The notes beneath the pieces are model-generated. The model was not told the origin of the DNA and searched no databases. It saw only the letters and a program-made list of their open reading frames with translations. From Sinotaia quadrata (Eukaryota; Mollusca; Gastropoda; Architaenioglossa; Viviparidae): 64,000 nt of DNA. Position numbers and translations under genes: made by a program. The DNA lies in assembly GCA_028829895.1 (NCBI GenBank), contig CM054181.1:3281501-3345500 (forward strand), written 5' to 3'. Shown here one piece after another: positions 12,510-25,075 of this stretch (position 1 is its first letter; each line of letters begins with the position of its first letter).

Positions 12510-12795
12510 AGACATTATAGAGGGACCAGAGGCAACACGCTTCATACAGAGGGACAGAGGCAACACGCTTCATACAGAGGGACCAGAGGCAACACACTTC
12601 ATACAGAGGGACCAGAGGCAACACGCTTCATACAGAGGGACCAGAGGCAACACGCTTCGTACAGAGGGACCAGAGGCAACGCGCTTCGTACAGAAGGACC
12701 AGAGGCAACACGCTTCGTACAGAGGGACCAGAGGCAACACGCTTCATACAGAGGGACCAGAGGCAACACGCTTCGTACAGAGGGACCAGAGGAAA
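12510..12795. repeat. Minisatellite, 29 bp x ~10, relatively GC-rich
   Basis: Units of AGAGGGACCAGAGGCAACAC and GCTTC(A/G)TAC. Variants CATAC/CGTAC intermix. Its GC content is well above the flanks. Confidence 0.96.
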
Positions 12796-13585
12796 CACGC
12801 CTGCTGTCATTAGCCGATGGGACAGGGTTTCTCCTGGTCATCTGTGCAAGTTAAGAAAACACTCAAAAATACATTTAGCATTGCTATAAATTATTAAAAA
12901 GGAATTTTAGTGCACATATGATGACGGTTTGAGCCGCATATTATCCTGATCTAACCAGACATTTACTGATCTAACTAGACATTTACTTCGTTGTTTCTAT
13001 TTAATTTAACTTCATTTGTGTTATGGGGACTGTATTCACAAAGGAGTCTGTGGGCTTAGAACTTATCTATTGTTATAGCATAGTCTAGACGGTTCGTGAC
13101 GTCACACACATCGCGCGTCCTTGCATTTATTTCTTGAAAGTCCGCACACACGTCTGGGGAACAAGGTTATGTTTTCCAGCAAGCAGAGAGGAACTAATTT
13201 AAATAACATTGTATTCTTTCTCGTCTTTCTCTCCTCCTGCATTCATAGTAAATAAACGCCACAAAATTTTGTTAGAGCGGTTCATAGTGTAAAAGATAAA
13301 CGCTCTTATCGACACGCCTCATTTTGGTAGTATGTGTGTGGGAGGGTGGGGGTGGGAGGAGGAGAGGAAGAACTTCGATTAATCTACTCTACATGGTGAT
13401 CGGGACCCCATACTATAGTGGGGAAAACCTAAACCATAAATAGCTATCCAGGGCACGAGACCTTTGTAAAACGACAGGTCCACACAAGTTCTGGTGAGAA
13501 AGGAAGTCACCACCAACACCAGGCAATGTTTGTTACGTCATATGCAGTGTATGAAAATCGAGCGTCGGAAAAGCCAAGAAAATGT
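12795..13585. other. Unique interval
   Basis: No gene seen. One TGACGTCA palindrome lies near 13098. Confidence 0.4.
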
Positions 13586-13780
13586 CATCTAAGCAAATGT
13601 ATTCCCCAAATTAACATTTTGCTTACTGAAATCTATTTTGCAAGACTGTCTTAGCAAATTTATTCCCCATATTAACATTCTGCTTACTGAATCTGTTTTG
13701 TCAGAATGTCTTAGCAAATTTATTCCCCATAATAACATTCTGCTTGCTGAAATCTGTTTTTTCAGACTGTCATAGCAAAC
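13585..13780. repeat. Minisatellite, ~62 bp x 3
   Basis: Units of AGCAAATTTATTCCCCATAT, TAACATTCTGCTTACTGAA and ATCTGTTTTGTCAGACTGTC. Confidence 0.92.
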
Positions 13781-14030
13781 GTTTAATATAAATGAAATGC
13801 AGGGTGTTCTAGGGGCGAGAACTGCAGTTTGCTAACACGCTGAATAAGAGCGTGCCTTATATTTCACACGCCGGTCCATAAATTATGGTCGTGAGCAGAC
13901 GTGAAAGCACGGCACTATCAGAGGGTCTACACTGCGTCATCAACCATCTACACACAACTGATTGGACGCCTTGAGACAATAAACCTGCACCTGCACCCTG
14001 CTGTTATTGTGTATGGCTCACTCCTATGTC
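13780..14030. other. Unique interval
   Basis: Nothing recognised. Confidence 0.35.
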
Positions 14031-14690
14031 AATCTTGATGTTAGGGCCCACTCCTATATCAATATTTTTATTGTTAGGGCCCACTTCTACATCAGTCTTG
14101 TTGTTAGGATCCACTTCTATCTCAGTCTTGTTGTTAGGGCCCACGTCTACATCAGTCTTGTAGTTGTTAGGGCCTACTCCTAGTCTTGTTTTTGTTAGAG
14201 CCCACTTCTACATCAGTCTTGTTGTTGTTAGGGCCCATTTCTACTTCAATCATGTTAGGGCCTACTTCTACATCAGTCTTGTTGTTCGAACCCATTTCTA
14301 CACCAATATTGTTGTTTTTAGGGCCTACTTCTACATCAATTTGTTGTCGTTATGGCCTACTTTTTTTTTTACATCAGTCTTGCTGTTGCTAGAGCCCACT
14401 TCTACACCAATCTTGTTGTTCGGGCCTCCTTCTATATCAGTCTTACTATTGTTTATGCCCACTTCTACACCAATCTTGTTGTTCGGGCCTCCTTCTATAT
14501 CAGTCTTACTATTGTTTATGCCCACTTGTACACCAATCTTGTTGTTAGGGCCTCTTTCTATATCAGTCTTACTATTGTTTATACCCACTTCTACATCAAT
14601 CTTGTTGTTCGGGCCTCCTTCTATATCAGTCTTACTATTGTTTATACCCACTTCTACATCAATCTTGTTGTTAAGGCCCACTTTTCACAT
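14030..14690. repeat. Minisatellite, ~30 bp unit with 60-bp higher order, x ~21
   Basis: Units of GTTGTTAGGGCCCACTTCTA and CATCAGTCTT. On the right, alternating CGGGCCTCC and TTTATGCCCAC types give a regular 60-bp super-unit repeated about four times, while the left part is irregular. Confidence 0.94.
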
Positions 14691-14995
14691 ATATGCCCCA
14701 CAAATGTGGATATGTCTCGTATTGTGCTGAATAGCATGCGTGTTCCTGTGGGCAGTTGGAAGCTTGACTCTGTTGTTCTTGAACTTGAAAACAAACTTGA
14801 ATGTTGGAATTTGCCTTACAACTTCGAGAGCTCGATCACTAAATGGTAATTTACTCCTAATTGCAGGGATAATCTCCCTTCTCTACACTAGTCAGTCATA
14901 GATTCTGTTCGCAAATCAGATATCAGGGTTGGTGGAGAGGATTCCTAGGGCTCTCCTTCCTGTCAGTCAGACGCAGTGCACATTTTATACTACCA

Positions 14996-14998
<3 letters not shown>
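14690..14998. other. Unique interval
   Basis: Nothing recognised between two arrays. Confidence 0.4.
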
Positions 14999-15042
<44 letters not shown>

Positions 15043-15250
15043 CGTGCGTGTATGCATGCGTATATATATGTATGTGCGTATGTACGTGTGTGCATAGGTG
15101 TTCAATGCATGTACGTGTGTGAGCGTGTGTGCATGCGTATATATGTGTGTGCATGTGTATGTGCATATGCATGCGTGTGTTTGTGTGCGCATTTATGTAA
15201 GCGGATGCGAGTGTGTACGTGTGTGAGTGGGTGGGTGGGTGTGCATGCGT
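14998..15250. repeat. (GT)n and degenerate TGTGCATGCG microsatellite
   Basis: Pure GT repeats to about 15038, then irregular GCATGCGTATATATGTGTG-type sequence. Confidence 0.95.
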
Positions 15251-15364
15251 GTGAAATGATGAGATCGGTCCAGCAAATGTCTGACTGGCTTTTCCTTCAA
15301 TATCAGCTTTCGGGACTTTAGCTGTGTTGGTTATACGGAAGAAAACTGTACTTCCCCTTCTGAA

Positions 15365-15547
15365 CTGAAGAAATAATATGTATAATAATATAACAATAAT
15401 AGACACTAAAAAAGATATAATATGTATAATAATATAACAATAATGGACACTAAAAAAGAAATAATATGTATAGTAATATAACAATAATGGACACTAAAAA
15501 AGAAATAATATGTATAATAATATAACAATAATGGACACTAAAAAAGA
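15365..15547. repeat. Minisatellite, 44 bp x 4
   Basis: Units of GAAATAATATGTATAATAAT and ATAACAATAATGGACACTAA. Confidence 0.95.
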
Positions 15548-15679
15548 TCAGAGAATTTCCTGAACTCTATCGAAAGTTTCAACCATTGAACAGAAACAAT
15601 AGTGAGGAGAACACTTCATGAACACCATTTCTGTCGCGTCACTAGCCGATCCTTGTCAAAGTCTGTACATGCTGTTTGC

Positions 15680-15808
15680 ATGTGTGTGAATGCATGCGTT
15701 TGTATGTGCTGTGTATGTGTGTATGCATGCGTTTGTATGTGCTGTATGTGTGTATAAATGTGTTTGTATGTGCTGTGTTACGTGTATGTGTGTGTGTGCA
15801 TGTCTGTT

Positions 15809-15879
<71 letters not shown>

Positions 15880-15880
15880 T
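15680..15880. repeat. TG-rich compound microsatellite
   Basis: GCATGCGTTTGTATGTGCTG units grade into interrupted and then pure (GT)n. Confidence 0.95.
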
Positions 15881-16027
15881 GTTTCTGTTAATAGCTTTTT
15901 ATGCACTTACAAACCTTTATGCCTGTGGCCCGAAAAGTATCAGTCGTGTTGTTGAGCTACGCCTACAACTAAACGTATCAATGAACGGTTTCCGCAGGCG
16001 CCATAGGCAGAATGCATAATTTTCTCG

Positions 16028-16029
<2 letters not shown>

Positions 16030-16108
<79 letters not shown>
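16030..16108. repeat. (GT)n microsatellite, ~39 repeats
   Basis: Uninterrupted GT dinucleotides. Confidence 0.99.
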
Positions 16109-16110
<2 letters not shown>

Positions 16111-16273
16111 GCACTTAAATTTCAGAGAGTTTTGCAGGGAAGGTTTTATCAGTGGGTGAAAACATCGGAAACGCTTTCGAAGCTAAAATTCAATTTGCAT
16201 CTCTTGAACTTTGACCTTATAGCACTTGGGAAGTGTTTGAGGAAAATGACGAGGAATGTTCCAGTGCTATGGT

Positions 16274-16632
16274 ATTCAATTAGGGCGTTAGTGAGCAGCA
16301 GAGTCGAGAAGGATGTCGTAAATTAGGGCGTTAGTGAGCAGCAGAGTCGAGAAGGATGTCGTAAATTAGGGCGTTAGTGAGCAGCAGAGTCGAGAAGGAT
16401 GTCGTAAATTAGGGCGTTAGTGAGCAGCAGAGTCGAGAAGGATGTCGTAAATTAGGGCGCGTTAGTGAGCAGCAGAGTCGAGAAGGATGTCGTAAATTAG
16501 GGCGCGTTAGTGAGCAGCAGAGTCGAGAAGGATGTCGTAAATTAGGGCGCGTTAGTGAGCAGCAGAGTCGAGAAGGATGTCGTAAATTAGGGCGCGTTAG
16601 TGAGCAGCAGAGTCGAAAAGGATGTCGTACAA
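16274..16632. repeat. Minisatellite, 43-45 bp x 8
   Basis: Units of TTAGGGCGTTAGTGAGCAGC and AGAGTCGAGAAGGATGTCGT. The later four carry an extra GC (GGGCGCGTTAG), so a 2-bp insertion arose once and spread by unit duplication. Confidence 0.97.
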
Positions 16633-16949
16633 CCTTCGCTCTCTGTCCAGAAAGTCACATCAATTAATTCAATAAAAATGGAAACTTGTATAAACTTAAT
16701 TAATTTAATTTAAAAACAAAACGTTGAGATGTAGAAGAACTGCTCAAGAATCGGTGAGACAGTTAATAAAGTTAGTTAGATACCCGGTTGAAGAATTTGC
16801 AAAGATAGATAGATAGATATGGATGGATGGATGGACGGACTGATAGGAGAGAGAGAGAAAGAGCATAACTGTTACATTTAGGGTTTTAGTATGCCAGTGT
16901 ACCGCCAGAATTGTTCTTAAAATTAACAGTATGCCATATTTCATGTCTA

Positions 16950-17108
16950 GGTACGAAACGTTTGCACTAAGACAGAGATGAACTGTATAACCAAGTCATT
17001 TATACAAAACGTTTGCACTAAGACAGAGATGAACTGTATAACCAAGTCATTCATACAAAACGTTTGCACTAAGACAGAGATGAACTGTATAACCAAGTCA
17101 TTCATACG
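16950..17108. repeat. Minisatellite, 51 bp x 3
   Basis: Units of AAACGTTTGCACTAAGACAG, AGATGAACTGTATAACCAAG and TCATTCATAC. Confidence 0.94.
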
Positions 17109-17952
17109 AAAGATTCGCACTAAGACACAGAGCTAAACTGAATAACAATCGTACACGCAGATTACCGCACTCAAATTACATTACACTGCACATAAGCTAT
17201 AAGGAGCAACCAACCTTGACCTTGAAACTTTAGCAGTGATGGTAAACATTATCACGTGTAAAGAACCTTCAAATAGGACACTGTAGTGCTCATAACTCAG
17301 AATACATCTATGCCTTACTGAGAGCGACCAAACTTGGAACATTTATACCTGGCATTGAATTGTTCATCTACAAATATCAACTCGCCTTGTTAATTAATAA
17401 ATATAATTTACAAAATGCAGTTCCGGAATCATCTCTTCGAAAACAGTATATCCGAAAAATGCATTTCTAATGTACCGTGTACAGGGTTAATCTCGCATTA
17501 AGGCCTTGGTAACCTATTTAAGACTGAACTTCTAAATGCCCCAAACATCTTTATAATTACCACATTTCACAATTGTATGTATTTAATGAATATTACGAAA
17601 TATTTACGTTAACAAACAACATGACGTCAGAACGACACGACGCGACGGTACCCAGAGTGTATTTCTAAGATTGAAAAATAGAGGATGTGTGCGGTTTTCC
17701 TTCGTTGTCCTTCCTTTGATTAATTGTTTAGAGGGATAAATATAGGCCTACTTGATAAATAGTTAGATGGGAGAACAGAATAATTAACAATTAATTGAAA
17801 TTTTTTTTGTTGGGACGGTGGGTGGATGGATGAATGGATGGATGAATAGGTAGACTGATAGATATATAGATACTAAAGATAGATCACGCGGTGTTAAGAT
17901 GCGTGAGTAGTTAGACAAGAGAGAGATATTTACTTAGTCTGTTAAAAAAATA

Positions 17953-17996
<44 letters not shown>

Positions 17997-18000
17997 GACA
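17108..18000. other. Unique interval ending in (AC)n
   Basis: No gene recognised. GATGGATGGATGAAT repeats lie at 17820-17850 and (AC)n at 17955-17992. Confidence 0.5.
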
Positions 18001-19239
18001 CGCACGTACGCACAAGGCCCATACACCACCTAGGGAAAGAGAGGGAGGGAAAACTGATCTACTGACTTGCAGAAGAAGACAATGGAAACGAGTTCATCTT
18101 TCCAACAGTCATGTGACTGGCGACTGCAAGAGTTGTTATTTTCTATGTTCAAGGTCATCTTCGTGAAAGCACACACCATAAAACAACACAAACTTATGAC
18201 AGGTCACTCGATCTCTTCCCCCCTCCACCTTCAAAGAATCACAACACTAGCATAGAACTCCCCACCCATCCACTTAACACTACCCCTCTCTTACCCTATG
18301 CGTTCTCGTGCTACCATACTTATGACGTAATATTTGAGAAATTTGAGATAATCGGTGTGAAGTGTTTCCCTTTGTACCCTCTTCGGTTATTTCCCTTTGC
18401 ATTCCGTCTTGATAGGATATTGTGCACGGGGATGAGTGACTCGACTGATAACTATGAAAGAACGGTTAAACAGAACAAAGACAGGGAAAAAGATGAATGA
18501 AGGGAGAGTGAAAGAGATTTGATATCTAGTTATTGCTCTAAATACCACAGGCACAAAAACAAGGGGTAGGTAACTGTAGAAACCCAACCATAAGCATTCA
18601 TTAATAAACAAGAGTACTTTCTGGTATTACTACATACTTTACATTTATATAGTTAAACACTACAGCTCGTAATAATGATAATATGTATAAAATACAAATA
18701 TAGTTAAACACTACAGCTCGTAATAATGATAATCATGTATAAAATACAGCTAAATACAAATATTGACAAGAAGAGTTCTTAATGTCTAATTTTAGCACCC
18801 CCCGTAATTACTGATCCTTTAGGACTGAACCGACGGTCTAACATACAAACGCTTCCCAATCGATCTAAATACTAGAGCCGCTGTGTATATCATTAATGGT
18901 CAAGAATTGGACATGTTAAATAAATTTAATGTTGAATAAATTTAAAACAGATTTTGATGCGAGATGAAACACAGAGAGAGAGAGAGAGAGAGAGAACCAG
19001 AAAGAAGGAAAACTTAAACGAAAATAAAAATAACAAACATGTAACGAAAAATCTGTCAGAAAAAATAAAACAGCGCTCACACAAACACTCTCTCTCCCTC
19101 TTTCCCTCTCTTTCCTATCTCTCTGTCTGTCTGTCTGTCTCTCTGTCTCTCTGTCTCTCTCTCTCTCTCACACCCACACTGAATAATTTATTTAATAGAA
19201 ATTCCTTAAGAATAATAGATGAAGCGGGCCGTCGACTCT
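18000..19239. other. Mostly unique interval with short repeats
   Basis: Contains a ~52 bp x 2 duplication (TATAGTTAAACACTACAGCT) at 18645-18745, a (GA)n run at 18972-18994 and a (CT)n/(TGTC)n stretch at 19088-19170. No gene seen. Confidence 0.6.
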
Positions 19240-19390
19240 CTTGCAGTTGACGTCATTAAAACTTGAGTTAACGCCCTTAGTATTAAATAGCACGATTATG
19301 GTTAGCCAATGCAGTTTGACGTCATTAAAACTTGAGTTAACGCCCTTAGTATTAAATAGCACGATTATGGTTAGACCAATGCAGTTTGCA
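19239..19390. repeat. Two-copy tandem duplication, ~69 bp
   Basis: GCAGTTTGACGTCATTAAAA, CTTGAGTTAACGCCCTTAGT and ATTAAATAGCACGATTATGG occur twice. Each copy carries one TGACGTCA palindrome. Confidence 0.92.
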
Positions 19391-19489
19391 CTCATTAATG
19401 ATCGTGACGTGTCAATGTTTGTAACAAACCAAGTTATCAAATTGCATCTATGATATTACTCCATTTTTCGTTTATTTGCATTCTAGTAC

Positions 19490-19910
19490 TGGCAACATCG
19501 CAATTCATTCTATCGCCTCTCTCTCTCTCTCTCTCTCTCCCCTAACACTGGCAACATCGCAATTCATTCTATCGCCTCTCTCTCTCTCTCTCTCTCCCCT
19601 AACACTGGCAACATCGCAATTCATTCTATCGCCTCTCTCTCTCTCTCCCCTAACACTGGAAACATCGCAATTCATTCTATCGCCTCTCTCTCTCTCTCTC
19701 TCTCTCTGGCAGCATCGCAATTCATTCTATCGCCTCTCTCTCTCTTTCTCTCTTTCTCTCTCTCTCTCCCCTAACACTGGCAACATCGCAATTCATTCTA
19801 TCGCCTCTCTCTCTCTCTCCCCTAACACTGGCAGCATCGCAATTCATTCTATCGCCTCTCTCTCTCTCTCTTTCTCTTTCTCTCTCTCTCTCTATCGCCT
19901 CTCTCTCCTA
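19490..19910. repeat. Compound array: (CT)n plus ~40-bp unit x 7
   Basis: Units of CCCCTAACACTGGCAACATC and GCAATTCATTCTATCGCCTC joined by CT runs of differing length. Length varies mainly in the CT part. Confidence 0.95.
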
Positions 19911-20107
19911 ACAAGGCTCGGGAAAGTCTGCGAGTGAACTGGTTCACTGCCCCTTGACTCAGTCCTTGATTCACCACTATCACATTCAACAAACATTCAC
20001 CTCAGGCCTTCTCAAAATCAAATTGATATAATTACTACACACTTTACCCTACTCAAGTCACTAAACTTTAAAATATATTTACATTGTCTCACATACCCAG
20101 TACTGGA

Positions 20108-20306
20108 CAGTGTCCATGTACATTTACTGGTCTCTCTTATTTCACAACAAAATTTCGAGTGTCCATGTACATTTACTGGTCTCTCTTATTTCACAACAAA
20201 ATTTCGAGTGTCCATGTACATTTACTGGTCTCTCTTATTTCACAACAAAATTTCGAGTGTCCATGTACATTTACTGGTCTCTCTTATTTCACAACAAAAT
20301 TTCGTA
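20108..20306. repeat. Minisatellite, 49 bp x 4
   Basis: Identical units of GTGTCCATGTACATTTACTG, GTCTCTCTTATTTCACAACA and AAATTTCGA. Confidence 0.97.
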
Positions 20307-20399
20307 CGATGTTTTTATTTTGATTATTTATTTTCTTTTTCATTAAAAATTGATTATGATGAATAATTCTATCATCTTACACTGTGTAACTCACGCTTG

Positions 20400-20530
20400 G
20401 TGAGTGGTATATCTGTATGTAGACATCAATGACAAAAGACTATTTCAAGTGGTATACAAATATATTTAAAGTGGTACATGTGTATGTAGACATCAATGAC
20501 AAAAGACTATTTCAAGTGGTATACAAATAA
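20400..20530. repeat. Two-copy tandem duplication, ~65 bp
   Basis: TGTATGTAGACATCAATGAC followed by AAAAGACTATTTCAAGTGGT occurs twice. Confidence 0.88.
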
Positions 20531-20914
20531 ATTAAAATTAAATAACAAACCGACACCAGTGAAAGGTGAAAATGCTAGTCATAGAAAAGAACAAGAGCTT
20601 AAGTCTAAAGAAGACAAAATACTTAGTAAGACTGGAAAATATGATAAGTGATAAACTCGTCTGCCCAGCTTTCAAATGCCCCTGTGTTTCCGTTGCACAT
20701 TTTCACTCTTTCAACATGGCTGAGTTTTGTTATTGTTAGTTACATTTAAATGATCAAACTCGCGCTAACTTGTTTTAAGTTTTTTTCTTTTGTGTGTGTT
20801 ACACAATGACCCAAAGCACTGTACGTAAAGTTATCGTTAAACAATCCGATGTCTATTTGCAATAGAAATATATATGCAACTTACCGATAGTGTATCAGAA
20901 GTAAGTTATTGCTT

Positions 20915-21037
20915 GTTCAAAAAATCACCACAAAACACAATATACATTATATAAATAACTTCAAAACACAATATATATTAACAAAATCACCACAAAACAC
21001 AATCTATATTATCAAAGTCACCACAAAACACAATATG

Positions 21038-21089
<52 letters not shown>

Positions 21090-21655
21090 CAAAATCACCA
21101 CAAATCACAATCTATATATCAAAATCACCACAAAACACAATACATATTATCAAAATTATCAAATGGAGCGGGGCGGGGATGAATGAACAGTACTATCTCC
21201 CAGCTTAAACGCACGACCGAAATAATAAACATTAAATTGTAAGTGAATATTCTGTTTATCGTCAGCGAAGGGGAGGCAATTTGGCAACTCAGTTTCCTAT
21301 GCTTAACCTGATGTTTAAATTAAAAGCATTCATAAATTTACTCTGTTCATAGACATAAAAAGCTACCAACATCTTTGTAAGTATGTCTGTGGTTTTACCA
21401 GGAATAAATATAAGATTTCCACGAAGTGTAAATATGTCTGTGGTTTTACCAGGAAAAAATGTAAGATTTCCACAAAGTGATTCGGCGGAAGCAAACTTTA
21501 CGAAGCCCGAGCTGCTTCTCGGAAAATATTAATGTCAATCATAAATGCCATCTGTCAATTCTTTTCCTACAATTATAGACTTCCATAAATTAAATATAAT
21601 TATATACGAGAGTGTAGAATAAGCAAAAATGTAATTTACATTTAATTTTATCAGT
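20915..21655. repeat. Degenerate array with (AT)n, then unique sequence
   Basis: Units of TCACCACAAAACACAATATA and TTATCAAAA at 20925-21160, interrupted by (AT)n at 21035-21086. A ~55-bp duplication (GTATGTCTGTGGTTTTACCA) lies at 21380-21480. The remainder is unique. Confidence 0.85.
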
Positions 21656-22179
21656 TGTCACATAATGGCTTATATAGCCCCCAACCACCCCTCCTCTAAA
21701 AATAGACTGGACGTAAACCTGCCTTTTAGAAAGGCTTACCCTTATCCCAGGTTGGAAACATACTTGAATGTTCCAGACAACTCATTAAACTAACCAATCA
21801 AAGTGCAGCTCAGCCAAATGAATGAATGTACCAGAAACGCACCTGTAAATTGTTAATCGAATGCAGCTGCCCATTCAGGGAGCACATAGTTTGATTCCTG
21901 GTGTTAACAAAGTATATTCTTACTACTAACCTTATTCATGATTATCAACACAGCAGGAAACCATCCTCTGCATATAGGACTGAAGAAAGTATGTGGCTTT
22001 GCTTGCCTAACTAATATTATATTTATGTTTTTTATATTAATTACATTTTATACTGTTATATTTTCCTTATGATGTTTAAATGTATAATTACCATGTGTGT
22101 AAGAGTCAAAGAACACATATGGATGATTTCTTAGCTTATGAGTACTTTACTGACAGATCAGCACTTTATCTTGGATATC

Positions 22180-22500
22180 ACTTTATTCTGTATATCACTA
22201 TATCTTTGACGTCACTTTATTCTGTATATCACTATATCTTTGACGTCACTTTATTCTGTATATCACTGTATCTTTGACGTCACTTTATTCTGTATATCAC
22301 TGTATATTTGACGTCACTTTATCTTGGACGTCACTTTATTCTGTATATCACTGTATCTTTGACGTCACTTTATCTTGGACGTCACTTTATTCTGTATATC
22401 ACTGTATCTTTGACGTCACTTTATATTGGACGTCACTTTATTCTGTATATCACTGCATCTTTGACATCACTTTATCTTTGACGTCACTTTATTCTGGATG
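22180..22500. repeat. Array with CRE palindromes, 34 and ~50 bp units, inside family B
   Basis: Units of CTTTGACGTCACTTTATTCT and GTATATCACTGTAT. Some also carry a CTTTATCTTGGACGTCA half unit. Seven perfect TGACGTCA palindromes (22207, 22241, 22275, 22309, 22360, 22411, 22479), three GGACGTCA and one TGACATCA. Confidence 0.95.
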
Positions 22501-22985
22501 TGATTTTGTTGTGCTGAGCTGCAAAGCAGCACCAGAATGGAATGATCCATCTGCCAGAGACACAGTTCCACGGACCTCATACATATATATAAGACACTGG
22601 GACTCCAGACGTCACGTCAGGGAACCAAAGCTAAATGACTATAAAACCAACAAGCTGAACAGCTTTAGTCAAGATGTGGACAAACTCTATCAAGTTACTT
22701 TTAGAGTTCACTCAGAAACATTTAGTATTCTCTTATAAACTCATTTATAGTTCGCTCATAAGAATGAATCCATTAACTACAACAGTGCCATAGGACTCAG
22801 TACGAACATTCTCTTATGACACCATATGGTCGTGATTATGCAATATAAACATTGATAAACTCTAATTGGAACTGTTGAACTATTTGCTATATGTAACCAT
22901 GCTGTCTCATATTATTTCTTGTGGAATACAATTATTGTTGATAGATAGACAACTCCTGTTAGCGTGACTCACTTACGTGTTATAT

Positions 22986-23158
22986 GTAGTCTGTCACTTG
23001 TATTTACTTACTATAATGGTTGTATGTTGTAGTCTGTCACTTGTATTTACTTACTATAATGGTTGTATGTTGTAGTCTGTCACTTGTATTTACTTACTAT
23101 AATAGTTGTATGTTGTAGTCTGTCACTTGTATTTACTTACTATAATGGTTGTATGTTT
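22986..23158. repeat. Minisatellite, 43 bp x 4, inside family B
   Basis: Units of GTAGTCTGTCACTTGTATTT and ACTTACTATAATGGTTGTAT. The 48245 copy has one diverged unit at this place (ATTCTGTCACCTCTACTACT). Confidence 0.95.
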
Positions 23159-23559
23159 CAGGGGACTGAACTATCTTCTAGAACTATGATATTTCTATTC
23201 TACATGGTCTATCATCCATCTTTCTAACACGTGTGGGCAGCCAGAAGGTGTGTTTTGGGGAATGGCCTAAGATTACGGGCAGATCAGGGTGGTGGAGAAT
23301 TAACATCTTGCCCACCTCACAACAAAACGTCACATCAGTTAATACTTTCTTCCCGTTAAAATCTCGAGTTTTATGAGAGCTATTGTGCCTCTAGAGATGT
23401 GTCAGGAAAGTAGTAGATTATGCTTAGTAAAAATGTGTCCAATTTGAGAGGATTCATTTTTATTTGGAAATGTCCTTTGAGTGTACTGATATTTGCTCTG
23501 TCAGCACTAAGGGAGTGCATTCACCTTAAAAATGTGTCCAATTTGAGATGATTCATTAT

Positions 23560-23872
23560 ATATATATACTCATACACACATATATATACCCACACATACA
23601 TGCCCACATATACACACATACACACACATACGCATACATACTGATACTACATATATACACAAGCACATATGTAGATACACATTTACACACACAAAACGCA
23701 TGCACATACACATTTATATACACAAAACACATGCACATATACATTTACACGCACAAAACACATGCACATACACATTTACAAGCACAAAACACATGCACAT
23801 ACACATTTACACACACAAAACACATGCACATACACATTTACACGCACAAAACACATGCGTTAGCGCACATTG
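23560..23872. repeat. AC-rich minisatellite, 30 bp x ~7
   Basis: Units of CATGCACATACACATTTACA and CACACAAAA, preceded by an irregular (CA/TA)n stretch. Confidence 0.93.
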
Positions 23873-24061
23873 CATGAACGTAACGTGTCAAATTACTTAC
23901 GAACAGTTTATATCGAATTACGCAGACGTCTTTGTCAGAAGTTAATTAGTTCCAAATTAAAATTAAGTTATAAAATGTCCTTTATTAGCTCATCTATGTT
24001 TGATGCCCCTTATTTATTTCTGACAGTATAAAAATTACCGTCAAGTATAAATGGTACCAGT

Positions 24062-24560
24062 GGATAGAATTTTTGATGCCAACGCCACTTAGTTAATGGT
24101 TATTATTAAATAATTAATCGTCCATAACTAATTCCATGTGAGGGAATCTTAATTTATGTCAGTAATAATTCTCTAGCAGGCACGACTCGTCCTCTCAATT
24201 GGTGGATATGCGCGTGCTGTAAATGTTTTCTCTCTTCTGCATCATTAAAGACAAACATTAACCGTTACACAATATTTCTGTAGTTGGAAAACTTCGTACT
24301 AAAAAAGAAGACAAATCCGTCTTTAATCTATATTTAGCGAGCCCCCATCCATACACTCTTCTCCATCATAAGGCTATCAATATGTGTAAAATGGTCAATA
24401 AATTTAACAATAGCTTCATTAAATCAACAATCAAATATATATATATGTGTGTGTGTGTGAAATATATTACTTGACATCGATATTTTTATGAAACCTTGTT
24501 CAAATAATTTTTGAACTACACAATCTTATATCCCCCAAAATACAATTCAGCAATTCAATA
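24062..24560 (-). mobile_element. Dispersed family A fragment, reverse orientation
   Basis: It starts TGCCAACGCCACTTAGTTAA and contains AAATCCGTCTTTAATCTA and TTTAGCGAGCCCCCATCCAT. It parallels 33485-33990 for almost 500 bp. An (AT)/(GT) microsatellite has grown inside this copy at 24435-24460. Confidence 0.85.
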
Positions 24561-25075
24561 CAAATCACAGGATAGTTCTTATCAGAGAACAGAAATGGAG
24601 TTATAAGAGATACGTGATAACTGATTTAGGTGCTGTCTCAATAGTCTTTTGCACACTTTTGAAACAATATCACAACTTACAGTTCAGTTCAATTTCCACA
24701 TGTTTCTCTTCTTACATTGAAAACAGATTCGCTGCTTGTTCTCTTGAGCTAACCTGGGCGCCTTTCTTTTGCCATACCAATTCCTTCAAACAGAACAATA
24801 AATGTAACAATTACTAGTAGCTTTCCTGTACCAGAAATTGCTCTATGTATAGTCTGCATACCTTGTCACCATTACATTACATTACTGCAATATATTCTTA
24901 CACAATGCAAACGCTCATGTTGTTCATTAAACCTGTTGTTGGCATGTGGGTCATTCTGATTTGGTGCTGCTTTGCGGTAGAAAACTTGACAAAGTCAACA
25001 TCCACGATAAAGTGGTTCTGTTCTGACATTGTTGCACAGCTTGACACTCTTTGAACTTAAAATCTCAGTTATTAT
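24560..25075. other. Unique AT-rich interval
   Basis: Lies between reverse copies of families A and B and may be part of either. No gene seen. Confidence 0.35.

Larger units (their letters stand above)
21655..23325 (+). mobile_element. Dispersed family B copy with internal arrays
   Basis: It starts GTCACATAATGGCTTATATA and ends near AACATCTTGCCCACCTCAC. Block order matches the 48245 copy. Two arrays (22180-22500, 22986-23158) are specific to this copy. No transposase or other frame recognised. Confidence 0.8.

Noticed and set aside
16274..16632. Interstitial telomere repeat (TTAGGG)
   Set aside because: TTAGGG occurs once per 43-bp unit, not in tandem; the same applies to 14030-14690.
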